DNA of 64,000 nucleotides, taken from positions 3,281,501 through 3,345,500 of the forward strand of contig CAJFCV020000005.1 of NCBI GenBank assembly GCA_904066235.2, written 5' to 3'. The notes beneath the pieces were generated by a model, which worked only from the letters and a program-made list of their open reading frames with translations, ran no database searches and was not told the DNA's origin. Position numbers and translations under genes: made by a program. Each line of letters starts with the position of its first letter. Positions within the stretch are counted from its first letter, which is position 1. The stretch comes from Bursaphelenchus xylophilus (lineage: Eukaryota > Nematoda > Chromadorea > Rhabditida > Aphelenchoididae). This document shows positions 23,236 to 34,158 of the stretch, in pieces.

Positions 23236-25494
23236 AGATACGATTATCCTACGTCGAGTAGTAACGCTGTAAAATTACGTAGGACTCCCAAAAAACCTCA
23301 TACAACAAGTTAGGAAAAGAACGAATAATCCAAGAAGACAATAATCTCTGCAAAAGAATTTGAAGGAAATTTATGATGCCATTGGGTATCAGCAAGGGAA
23401 CTGCATGATGGATTTATTCACTCGATTCTATTTCCGACCTCTTTGATATTCCATATTAATCATCCAAGCGTTTCATAAAAGCGGACGTCATCATGGTATG
23501 ATCTATATTTATATATCACCGCTTTTGTATGACCTAGCAAGGAGCTGGAATGAAGACAAATTTAAAAGATTTTACTCGAAGATCGACGCTCAAATTTCGT
23601 TAAATTTTTTGCACATTTTGTGCATGGGACACTCATCCATTCCTGAAAATATTACCTTCGCATTTGGAGAGCTTCCCCTAACCAAAGAAACAAGCTATCG
23701 CTCTGCCGGGGAAATACTGTGGAGTTATTGTGCTTTGGAATTGACAATCATCGTGTTGCAACGGTTGGGAATTTGGTGCGCGACTGCAAAGAGACGACAT
23801 GTCGCGACGATTTTTTCTGCCACGAGTCAATATTATTTTTCCGGCGGACTGATACAGTAAAACCTCTGTACGAATCGAAAAAACCAAAAAATTTTTTTCA
23901 TTATTAAACAGTTACGTTGTATAGAGACTTATTTTTGCCTAGGACTCATGGGGCCTCTAAAATTGTTTGTTCTTTACATGGGTTTTAGTCCGGGAATCTT
24001 GCTACATATACCAATGGTCCACTGTACATATATATAAGCCCAATTTCTTTATCGACACCTCACATACAGTATGACAAAGTATAACAAACTGAATGGACAT
24101 AACCATAAAACACTTTCCCGACCTTTCCGTTCGTCCCCAAACTTTACGCAACCCAAAAACGCAATTTCCCCCCAGCACAACCCTCGCCTCTCATCCATTC
24201 CGTCATCGGAACGGACTTTTCACCCGTGCCCCCAACATTTTTAGATAGTTTTTATCCCTCTCTACATTCGGCTGCAACGTCCCCCGAGGATTTTACATTC
24301 AAATTCACTGGAAATTGAATGTGTTCGCTACGCCGACTACTAATGCCTTTTTTTTCAGCCCCGCCGCTGTAACCCATTTAAGCTGGGAGTTTGCTTTTTT
24401 CGGGAATTTTTGTTTGCAATCTGCCGAAGACAAAAGAAGGTCCATAATTTTTGGGGAGCGGGTCGAGGAAGGCATGTCAACAGAGGGGCCGGTAAACACG
24501 TCAGTGGGGGTGGAGGGAAAATAAAAATAGTAAAGTAAGAATGAAAAACATACGTTGGAATTAAAATAGCCCCGGAATGATGAGCAGTGAATGGCAAAAT
24601 ACGATATTTTTACATGAAAACAGGGCAAATTACCAATTTTTTGACAAAAATAGTAGGGTTTTTTGTTGACAAAACATGGCTTAAATTAAGGTCGGAGTTT
24701 TGTGAGATAGAAGCAAAAATTTTAACTCATTTTTGATTACAAAATAGTGAGATTTTTAGGGCAATGGCCTCATGAAAATTTACAGTAATTTGCACATAGA
24801 AAGTTGGGAAATTATCACTCTATTTTACTGGTGTTCTGCTTCGCAATGATGTCGCCAAACACGTCGATTTTTTTTACCACAAATGGTAGCCAAACATGCG
24901 AAAAAATTTCCAACTTTTCTTCTCAAAATTTGCCATTTTTCGACCTAAAAATCCCGGTTGTTTCTGCAAAGCGCGAAATAAAAATCTAGCCATAGAAATT
25001 TCCAACCTTATTTTTGATCGACATCCCAGAAAATTCTTACTCTTGAAACTTCCAGAGCCTCAAAATATTGTTCTTTTCCCCTCTCCACACATAAAAAATC
25101 AAAAAAAAATCAAAAATGAAATATTTTTTCAATATTAAAAACATGACATATGAGCAATCCCCGTTGACTGGAACATAGACAAGCATGAATATGCGATGAG
25201 ATGAACGTGTCGCATTCCCGAAAATCAAAAACAGAACAGAGTATTATCACATAAATCAACTTCCCCGGTGCATTTCTCATCCCAGGAGACGGATTAGGGA
25301 TGGGGAAGACGGTCCGAAGGTCAGCCCTCTTTCGCGTTGGGCAATTTGAGGTGGTAAACAACGTTATGAGGAAGTAATTATGGCCAGTTAGCAGGGCAGG
25401 CAAATTCGCAAAATTTCATAAATACGTTTGCGGTAAATAGGGAAAATGGAAAAAATACGACTAATTAGGGAAAGGGGAATTTTTTAACTTTTGT

Positions 25495-25830
25495 ACATAT
25501 ACATGTTGTGCATAGGCTACATATCAATTTCTGAAAGTTTTAACTCGCGCTTTGCAGGAGCAGCTGAGATATTGAAAGATTTTTTTCCATCCAAGAGAGT
25601 ACGGGAAATGCGGAGGTCCGAGAGAAAAGCCAATTTTTTGACCATATCTTTGCCAGCTTCGCACGGAAAAAATTGATTTTGTGTTGAAACATTGCTCTTT
25701 ACAGTAGAAATAGCTACGAAACTTTTCATGCCATTTTTCAAAGAAATTTGCAAAAAAATTTTAGCTGGCGCTTTGCAAAAACAACTGTAATTTTTAGGCC
25801 GAGACTTGGCCAAAATTTAGTAAATGTAAT
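25495..25830. repeat. Decayed foldback-450 copy
   Basis: TTTCTGAAAGTTTTAACTCG, CGCTTTGCAGGAGCAGCTGA and GAAACATTGCTCTTTACAGT are in family order (inverted relative to copy 2). Confidence 0.5.
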
Positions 25831-26471
25831 ATGTATGCTGTCCGTAAGTACACAGGCTAAAATTTTCATACTTTAATTTGCAGCTGAGACTTAACATGTA
25901 AGCAAAATTTTAGCGAATTCTGAGCCATGCAATTTTTGGCACTTCGTTGCCATAAAGGCAAAAAAACATTTTAAAAAAAGTCTTTCCAACCAAAAAATAC
26001 GAGCTATATTTCCACGGAAAAATTCTGGATCCCATAAATATAATATCAAACCCAAATTCAAGCCCCCAATAACTCAAAAAAAAGCATATTAACCCCTGCC
26101 ATATGTCAGCATACACTCAAATAAAGTTCGCGGATTTTTATGTGTTTGATGGGCTTGAAACGTTTTTCGCCTCGGGCCATCACTCAAAACATCTCCGAAA
26201 CGAAATAAAAAATAATTTTCGGGCCACGGAGTTTCGAACCCGGCCGAACTCTGAGATGCCGAACTTTTTTCGCCCCCATTGATTGGGACAGAGTCACGTC
26301 AAACGAGAATTTTTCCTTTCTTTATGGCCAATTTGCAATTTGGCCGGTGATTAGAGTTGCAGAGGATCAAAGTTCGCAGAGAGAGAGACTGTATTTTTAA
26401 AACAAAAAAATTAAGGTCCAAAGTTTTGTGTGTAATTACAGTTTTCAAAGAAAAAATTACAGCGTTTTAAT

Positions 26472-26610
26472 CAGTCTGTCGGGAAAATAATGAGCACAAT
26501 TCGCTGTGCCGATCACTTTGCTCATGTGTAAAGCAATTCGGTTTTGTCGCGACACAATTATTTTTTTTTGCGATTTTCGATGCGACAGGTGCTCATTATT
26601 TTCCCGACAA
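26472..26610. mobile_element. MITE, GTCTGTCGGGAAAATAA family, copy 3
   Basis: The left end CAGTCTGTCGGGAAAATAAT and right end GCTCATTATTTTCCCGACA, with internal TGTCGCGACACAATTA, match the copy at 20.15 kb. A more degenerate relative lies around 23,695-23,855. Confidence 0.68.
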
Positions 26611-26929
26611 AATGTACAACGTATTGCAGGAGAGTAAAAATGAATCAATTTTTGAAAATTTTAACCTGCGTGTCGCAAGCCCAGCCTAAATTTTAGCGTT
26701 CTTTTTTAAAACTGGACAAGATCATGCCAGATCAGGAGACGCGGCCAGAGGAGAATTTTTTCAATGTAATTGATTTACAGAAAAAAGCAATTTTTTTCTT
26801 TGTTTGCGATACGAAACAGTCTCTGTTCTTTGTCATGTACTTTTAAAAATCTTCTTTTTACAAAGCTGTCTAATCATGCTGATAAAAATTAATTCAATTC
26901 TGGCCCAGGGTGTCTATAAAATTCTCTCG

Positions 26930-27024
26930 CCAAATAGCCAATTTGCTAATTTATTATTCAAAAAAAAAGAAATCACAAAATTAATTAAATTCGAATGATT
27001 GACGAAAATTTGTAACTTTACATC
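26930..27024 (+). promoter_or_regulatory. Upstream region of M13 copy A, duplicated before copy B
   Basis: About 90 bp before the ATG (TTTGCTAATTTATTATTCAA, AAATCACAAAATTAATTAA, then CATCATG) reappears at 30,055-30,144 before copy B. The tandem duplication therefore included at least this much promoter or 5'UTR. No acceptor-like CAG is near the ATG. Confidence 0.55.
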
Positions 27025-29688
27025 ATGTTGATGACATTGATTTTTCTAATTTTTCTTTTCACTCCCATCAAATCCGATCTTTATGATGACAAAATCGCTT
27101 TCATGGAGAGTATCATCGATAATTCGGCCCATCCTTGCAACGATTTTTGGCAATTTTCGGGAGGCAAGAACAAGAGTAAATTTTTGGAAGAGCAAGAAGC
27201 CTTCAGGATCATTGATCTAATGACGGACGATTTGGATAATCATGTACGGTGGATTGAGAATCTTCGTTTTTCATTTTACAGTGACCTGATACAGTGGCAA
27301 AACACCTGCCATTTTGCATCCGGGAAGTATCAAAAAATGTTGTAAAATGTCTCCCTCTCCAAGTACAGGGAGCGGCAATTTTCCGGTCGGATTTGAGCTA
27401 TAACATTTTTAGCTTTTATTCAAATGTTAAAATGTGGCAAAATGCCTCCCTCCCAACTAAAGAATTCCGTTTTGAAGGGCGCGCCCTTCCCTTACAAAAA
27501 GAGGGGTTTTGAACGTTGATTCTTTTCACTTGGAGAGGGAGGTATTTTTCTTCATTTTTTGATACTTCCCGGATGCAAAATGGTACGTTTTTTCCACTGG
27601 ATCAGATCCGCCACTGTATCAGTCAAGAGACTTTCTTTATATGCCCATTAACGGACCGATCTCGGTCTTCTGGCCTCACTAAAGCCTGGCAATCTTTGGA
27701 AGTTTTTCTGACTTGTCCATTTCAGCTCGAGGCAGTGCGAGGTGTCCGTGATGTCTATCAGAAGTGTGTCAATGGCCAGCTCAAGTTCCCCGAGTATACG
27801 TTGGCGGAGAAAGCCAAATTTGCAGCCGCATCACTAGAAGACTTAAATTTTCCGATTCAAAAAGACGACGATGTTGTCAAAGACGAAGCCAAATTTCACA
27901 CCGCTGTAGCGCGACTTTACAACGTTCTGCTTAAAATCGGTTCCTATGTCATTGAGGAGACGGAGATGAATTCGCACGGGGGTATTTGGAAGTTTGCAAT
28001 GCCCTATCCAACGTTCTTTCATCGGAAGGAGATTTGGTATGCTTCCAGCTTATCCTTATTGTTCTGTAATATGTAATTGTAAAAAACTCTTTTGTAGGGA
28101 GGCTTATTGTGCAATTACAAAATGCAGGACATCCGAACTACCCCCTGAAAACACGTTCAAATTTAAGCACGGTTATGCGAGAGACCCTCAAGAGTTTGCC
28201 GACAAAGTCTTCTTCCAGGGGGTTAATATTACAGGCATGCAGATCTTGACCCCATTCTACGAGGGTGACGAAGCTTCCAAGGTACGGATAGTATCTTCTC
28301 GATTTAGAGATAAAGCCAGCTTCAATACAGCAACACTTTTCAATAACGATCAATAACAACCATATAGTTATCGACCGAGATTTTTCAGCCAGCAGCGTAT
28401 GCCGCATTCCTCAACGAACTTCTGGAGACCGTCATGTTCGAGGAAGGCTACAAACTGCCCACTTGTGAAAAGTTTATCGCCGAGAGCTTCCCATTAGTCC
28501 TGAACAAATTAATTGTGGACACAATAAAACAAAATATGACCGTCTACAACCAGTGGAAAGAGCAGTTCTTTACATATACCGCGCTCATTCTAAACGAAGC
28601 CAAATCGTTTGTTGCAACGAGCAATGTCATCGAAAATACCGAGGAAATAATGGGTGGGATGCTGGGGATTTTGGAGCGAAACCGATTCGCATTCTTTGAT
28701 CAGCAGCGAGCTCTTAGCGATGAGGCATTTCGAGGAATGGCATTGGACATGGATCATCCCAGATCTTCTCGATTCAGCAACAATTTGGTACCATTGGTGG
28801 CTGAGGATTCAATTTTCGACCACAAAGGGCAAAGATACATTCCGAAAACGGGGGTAAATTGGGTGTGGAGTGTTAGAAATTATATTTTTTGCCCTTTCAG
28901 ACCCGCGCCTTCCACACTTACCCCTCTCAGATCAATTTCTACGACCTCGGCTACTTTCTATTTCCTCTGTTTGATCCGTCTTTCCCCGCAGTGCTCGCCT
29001 TGTCTTCAATGGGCGCCATGATTGGTCACGAAATCGCTCATACTTTCAGTAAGTGTATCGAGAAAATTTTGAGCGAAAAATTTTAGTTCGTATGACAAAG
29101 TTCAGCAAAGCTTTTCAAGACAACAGGGAATGTTTGCTCAAGTTGTATGCGAATAAATGTAAGCCAGGCGATCCAAGTGTCTGTGTGGATCCGGTGCATA
29201 CTTACAACGAGAATGTCGCTGATCAACTGGGTGAGTGATAGTCAACAAAGAATTTTTAATATACAGTCAATTTACGGCTATAACTCTATTTTTTCGCCGT
29301 TATAATCATTTCCATGGAGTATCTTATATAATATTTTACACCTTGTTTAGGCACCATCTGGGCGTTCTCCGCGTTCAAGCGTCTAGAATCCCGTCAGGAC
29401 TCTGGGAAATTCCCGAAAACTCCGGCCTTGGGAAAGTTGACAAATGATCAGATATTCTTCCTCAACTTTGCCCAAACATTCCACTTTTTCGACGACTGGG
29501 AAAACTACGATTCAAATTTTGATCACGCCCCAGGATCAGTCAGAGTTTGGGGCGCGTTGGCCAACATGCCAGCCTTTGCTAATGCTTTTGAATGCCCGGG
29601 AAAATCGGTGTATAATCCCGAGTTTCGTTGCCCAATGTTTGTTTCTGATACCGTAATTGATAGAGATCTGGTTCAATCGGCGAATTGA
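27025..29688 (+). CDS. Secreted M13 (neprilysin-family) metallopeptidase, copy A
   Basis: Seven exons: 27025-27243, 27726-28036, 28098-28281, 28389-28853, 28901-29048, 29087-29230, 29351-29688, joining in frame to about 602 aa. A hydrophobic signal peptide (about residues 1-17) has no obvious stop-transfer segment after it, so the product is probably secreted. The M13 N-terminal signature PCNDFWQFSGG is followed by the alpha-helical domain, then the zinc motif HEIAH (exon 5), third-ligand motif ENVAD (exon 6), and the HAPGSVRVWG and C-terminal ECPGK...CPMF blocks (exon 7). Family role: zinc endopeptidase cleaving small peptides outside cells. Odd: it is shorter than the usual ~700-770 aa, the conserved DDxGxxFD...WW stretch after HExxH is absent, NAxY is replaced by RAFH, and ENxADxGG reads ENVADQLG. 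Activity is therefore uncertain. A tandem paralogue follows. AATAAA lies just after the stop (about 29,690). Confidence 0.9.
27279..27616. mobile_element. CAGTG foldback MITE in M13 copy A intron 1
   Basis: The left CAGTGACCTGATACAGTGGC begins 36 bp after exon 1. The right GATCAGATCCGCCACTG is followed by TA. The centre is longer than usual, with an extra ~70 bp. It has the same offset as the copy in M13 copy B. Confidence 0.78.
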
Positions 29689-30144
29689 TAATAAATTTGG
29701 CTATTGTGGAAGTAATGTAGAATGAAGTTTCATACAAACGAAGTCTGCCTATAATTCATTACTTTTTAGGTTTCCAAGTGTCAGTTTGTAGGCCATTAAA
29801 AGTCGTATTTTAATTGCAGTCAAAGTAAAATAAATTTCTGAACATCAAATTGGAAGACACCAGAGAGAAAAATCTTCGTTAAAAAAGTTTTATACAGATT
29901 TTTTTGGGTGTAAAGTCAACTTATAACAGCCGTCAAATTGTTCGTTATATACAGATTTTGTTGTATGTAACTTCGCTTTACAGAGGCTCCATTAAATGCA
30001 GACAAAATTAATTAAAAACATATTAACCAATTACAATAAATTATACGAAATAAATTTGACAGTCTGCTAATTTACTATTCAAAAAAAACAAATCACAAAA
30101 TTAATTAACTTCAAATTATTGACCTCATTTTATAACTTGATCTC

Positions 30145-33100
30145 ATGTTGATGACATTGATTTTTCTTGTTTTATTTTTCACAGCCATCAATGCCGATGT
30201 GTATGATGACAAAATCGCTTTTATGGAGAGCATTATCGACAACACGGCCCATCCTTGCAACGATTTTTGGCAATATGCCGGAGGCAAGAACAAGAGTAAA
30301 TTTTTGGAAGAACAAGAAGCTTTCATGATCATCGATTTAATGACCGACGATTCTGTGGATAGTTATGTATGTAGCAGATTGAACCTAGACGATTTGTCTG
30401 CAGTGACGAACCTGATCCAGTGGCAAGAAACGTACCATTTTGCATCCGGAAGTATCACAAAATGTGGCCAAGTGTCTCCCGCTTTAAATAAAAAACTCCA
30501 TTTTGAAGGCCCTTCCCGCACAAAAAGACTGGGCGCTTTTGAAACTGGAGTATTTCCATTGAAGAGGGAGGTATTTTGCCGCATTTTGGATACTTCCCGA
30601 ATGCAAAATGGGACGTTTTTTGCCACTGGATCAGGTCCGCCTTAGTAGGATCGAACTTACTCAAAGACTAGAGGCTAGTCTTTGGAGGGCGACTTGTGAT
30701 TTTCTCAAAATCTTGCAGACGAGCTGTACTACTGTACACCACTTTTTGAAGATTTTAGCTCGCGCTATGCAAAGACAGCCGACGAAATCCACGGTTTTTG
30801 CCGATGCGAAACCACTCTAAAAATTTGAACAAAATCTGAGGGTTGCGCTTCGACCACTGCCCTTGTTTATATTCAGCCTCTATACTCTTCAAAACCGCCT
30901 CAATCTCATCCATTATATTTCAGCTTCAATCAGTGCGAGATATCCGTACTGTCTACCAAAAATGTGCTAATGGCGAGATCAAATTCCCCGAGTATTCTTT
31001 GGCCGAGAAAGCCCAATTTGCAGCCTCTCGCCTCAAAGACTTGAATTTTCCGATTCAAAAAGACGACGATGTTGTCAAAGACGAAGCCAAATTTCACACC
31101 GCTGTAGCGCGACTATACGGCGCTCTATTTGAAATCGGCTCTTATGTGATCGAGTCGATGGAAATGACCTCGCATGGAGGAGCGTGGAAATTCGTGCGTC
31201 CTCATCCAACCTATTATCGCCGAAGGGAAATTTGGTGAGTGGATTTTGTATTACGATTGGTCGAGAGTAGAGGAAAAAAGGCCTCAAAATTAGACAATAT
31301 TCGGCGCAATTTTTGGCTATGATTTGATCACTTTAGGGACGCGTATTGTGCTGTTGCGACATGCAGAACGTCAACACTACCTCGAAAAAACACTTTCAAA
31401 TTTCAATACAGTTTTGCGAAGGACCCCCAATCGTTCGCCAACACAGCCTTTGGGACCGAAATCAACATTTCCGACTTGAAAATTCTCACGCCCTTCTATG
31501 CCGGTGGTGATGAGGCTTTGAGGGTAAGTTGGACTTGAATTTGAGAAAATTTATGGGCCAAAAGTCGTCAATTTTTCTATGTCTAATCTCCGGATTTTTC
31601 GTGGTCTCTCGTTTCCAAAAAATGGTGAATATCTCTACTGTATTATTAAAGTTTCTGCTAAAATTTTGGTGAATTGACATGCGACATGGGTCCAATTAAT
31701 AGCAAAAACTTGAAGATTATATAAGAAAACATTTTTTTTATTTTTTTTTCTCTCTCCGCTCTCCACATTTTGAACAGTCTTTTAATAATTTTTTGAAAAT
31801 CTCCCCCCCCTCCCCCACTCTTTCAAAAAGATTACAAAAAAACTTTTAACTTTTTTTCCAGCCAATCGCCTACGCCGCTTTTCTCAACGAACTCCTGGAG
31901 ACAGTAATGTTTGAGGAGAACTACCAATTCACAACTTGTGAGAAATTGATCTCCGACAGTTTCCCATTGCATCTGAACAAATTGATTTTGGACAAGATGA
32001 AGAAAAATAGGACCGTCTACAACCAATGGAAAGAGCAGTTCTTCACGTACACTGTCCTCATTCTAAACGAAGCCAAATCGTTTGTCGCAACGAGCAATGT
32101 CATCGAGAATACGGACAATGTAATGGGGGAGATGCTGAGGATCTTGGAGCAAAATAGATTCGCATTCTTTGATCAGAATCTCTTCTCTGACGATCTGTTC
32201 GAGGGGGTAACGAATGAAATGGAATTGGACCATCCCCGGTCCTCGCGGTTCGTCAACAATTTGAGGGTGCTGCTGAAATACGACAAGCTTTATGAGCACA
32301 AAAGTCAAAGGTTTATGGCGAAGACGGGGGTAAGTTTAGTTGAAGGGGAATAGAGTCAAAAGTTGATTTTTTTGTGATGAATACCATGAAAGAAATGATC
32401 AACTTTTGACTCGCAAATTTTGATGATGTTTGGGGCAAAGGTGGAAGAGAGTTTTATACAGCGTTTGCTACATTTTTTAGTATTAATAAGCAGTCAATAT
32501 ATGTACATATGTATGTACTTATGTTTATCAAAAACCTAAGGCAAGGTTCCGAATATTACTGTATGCAAAATCAATGGAGTACAGCCTCATATAAGATACA
32601 TCCAAGATTACTATGTGATTGCCAGAAGCAAAAAAATTTCTCGGCTCTCCATCATAAGGATTGCCTAAAATTTTTACATCATGACAATTGAACATCGTAC
32701 AGTGGCGGACCTGATCCAGTGGCAAAAACATACCATTTTGCACTCACTGTGTAGACCAATTCAAGAAGACTTTCACCTGCATCTTGGCAAATTTCGCTTG
32801 GAAAAAATATCAAAAATCTTTAAATTCCTCTTGCTGTAATAGTATCTACCTCAAAATTTTACCCTGGGATTGCAATACAAACTCAATTTCATCCATTTTT
32901 TGCCCTAAAAACCCCGATTTCCGCAAAGCGCTAGCGACAAACCTCATCGGCGCCTTCAAAAACTCCAATTTCAATCTGCGCCAACTGTAAAAAAATCATT
33001 TCAAATTAATTTCCGAACACTCATTCCAATTTCCAGACCCAATCCGCTCATCTCTTCCCGTCTATGGCCAATTTCTACGACTTTGGATACTTTTTATTCC

Positions 33101-33873
33101 CCCTCTTTGATCCGTCCTTCCCAGCGGTCCTGGCGTTGTCTTCAATGGGCACAATGGTTGGTCATGAAATTGCACATACCTTCAGTAAGTACATACATAC
33201 ATAGTATCCCAATTTGAAATTTAAAAAAGTTCAGTTCGAATGACAGAGAAGAGCGAAGCATTTTCCGAAAACCGACGATGCTTGCTCAAATTGTATGCAG
33301 ATAAATGCAAACCGGGCGATCCAAATATCTGTGTGGACCCAATGCACACTTACAATGAGAATTTCGCGGATCAACTGGGTAAATTGAAAATTAAAATTTG
33401 ATTTAATCTTATAGGAGAGTAAGATTTTTCTAAATTTTTGCAAAAAATAAATCGGAAAAGTCACTCCCAGCACTTCCCTACTAAATTTTATCGTTAATAC
33501 TCTTGATGAATTTCATATATATATACAATTTTCAGGTACCCTCTGGGCCTACACCGCTTTCAAACGCCTAGAGTCCCGTCAAAACTCCGGCGAATTCCCG
33601 AAAACTCCGGCATTGGGAAAGCTGACAAATGATCAGATATTCTTCCTCAACTTTGCCCAAACATTCCATTTTTTCGATGACTGGGAAAATTATGATCCCA
33701 ATTTTTTTCACGCTCCAGCATCTGTCAGGATTTGGGCCGCCTTGGCCAATCTACCGGCCTTTGCCAATGCCTTCGAATGCCCAGGAAAATCGGTGTATAA
33801 TCCCGACTTTCGATGCCCAATGTTTGTCGTGGAGACAGTGCCAGACAAAAGATTGAATCAACCAGTGGATTAA
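30145..33873 (+). CDS. Secreted M13 (neprilysin-family) metallopeptidase, copy B
   Basis: Tandem duplicate of the preceding gene with the same seven-exon structure: 30145-30366, 30924-31234, 31337-31523, 31862-32329, 33037-33184, 33235-33378, 33536-33873, about 605 aa. Signal peptide at residues 1-17, then PCNDFWQYAGG, HEIAHTF (zinc ligands), ENFAD (third ligand), HAPASVRIWA and a C-terminal CPMF block. It shares the unusual features of copy A: no DDxGxxFD segment after HExxH, and a degenerate NAxY position (QSAH). Introns 1, 3 and 5 are longer than in copy A and have taken in more repeat DNA (intron 1 carries a MITE plus a foldback-450 fragment; intron 5 a partial MITE). The presumed substrate is extracellular peptides, inferred from the family. 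AATAAA lies at about 33,885. Confidence 0.9.
30401..30644. mobile_element. CAGTG foldback MITE in M13 copy B intron 1
   Basis: The left CAGTGACGAACCTGATCCAG begins 35 bp after exon 1, at the same position as in copy A. The right end CTGGATCAGGTCCGCCTTAG is decayed. Confidence 0.78.
30650..30872. repeat. Foldback-450 fragment in M13 copy B intron 1
   Basis: AGATTTTAGCTCGCGCTATG and AAAATCTGAGGGTTGCGCTT followed by CTGCCCTTGT form a right-end piece next to the MITE. M13 copy A lacks it, so it inserted after the duplication. Confidence 0.5.
32700..32742. mobile_element. Solo end of a CAGTG MITE in M13 copy B intron 5
   Basis: Only the left ~43 bp of the element are present (CAGTGGCGGACCTGATCCAG, then TGGCAAAAACATACC). 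The rest is missing. Confidence 0.6.
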
Positions 33874-34101
33874 CTATTTTTTGAAAAATAAAAAGAGGCG
33901 TTAGAAACTAGGAATTTCTAATAATTTTTACCAAAATATAAAATCAAAAAAAAATGATTTCTATGTCTTAAAAGTCGATAAAATGTCAGCTCCACCCGTA
34001 TTTTTCAAAGCAGTACTTTCCCCGACAGAGCTGCGCCTATCCTCAAAAATCAATTTTTGCAGTTTTTCTCACAAAATCGAATTGAACAAAGTCACATTCC
34101 T

Positions 34102-34113
34102 AAAATTTTCCAG
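34102..34113 (+). promoter_or_regulatory. Probable spliced-leader acceptor of the TMBIM gene
   Basis: AAATTTTCCAG ends 45 nt upstream of the ATG at 34,159, and the first coding exon after it is only 4 nt long. Confidence 0.4.
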
Positions 34114-34158
34114 TGGCAGAGCGGCCAATCCTCTGCTCAAAGTGGCTCCTGATTAAAA

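Larger units (their letters stand above)
22422..26465. other. No gene seen; scattered decayed repeats
   Basis: Contains decayed foldback-450 pieces (22.84-23.24, 24.9-25.0, 25.5-25.8 kb) and a decayed GTCGGGAAA-type MITE (about 23.70-23.85 kb). Frames here lack splice context or protein-like composition. Confidence 0.45.

Noticed and set aside
24305..24628. 107-codon minus-strand frame
   Set aside because: Composition is not protein-like, other frames overlap it and there are no splice or family signals.
26222..26275. tRNA-like segment on the minus strand with GGGTTCGAAACTCC
   Set aside because: Only a B-box-like part is present; I see no D-arm or matching acceptor stem.
27294..28076. Plus-strand frames running through the MITE into the second M13 exon
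   Set aside because: The exon begins at a TTTCAG acceptor at 27,726 in the M13 frame; the upstream part of the frame is transposon sequence.
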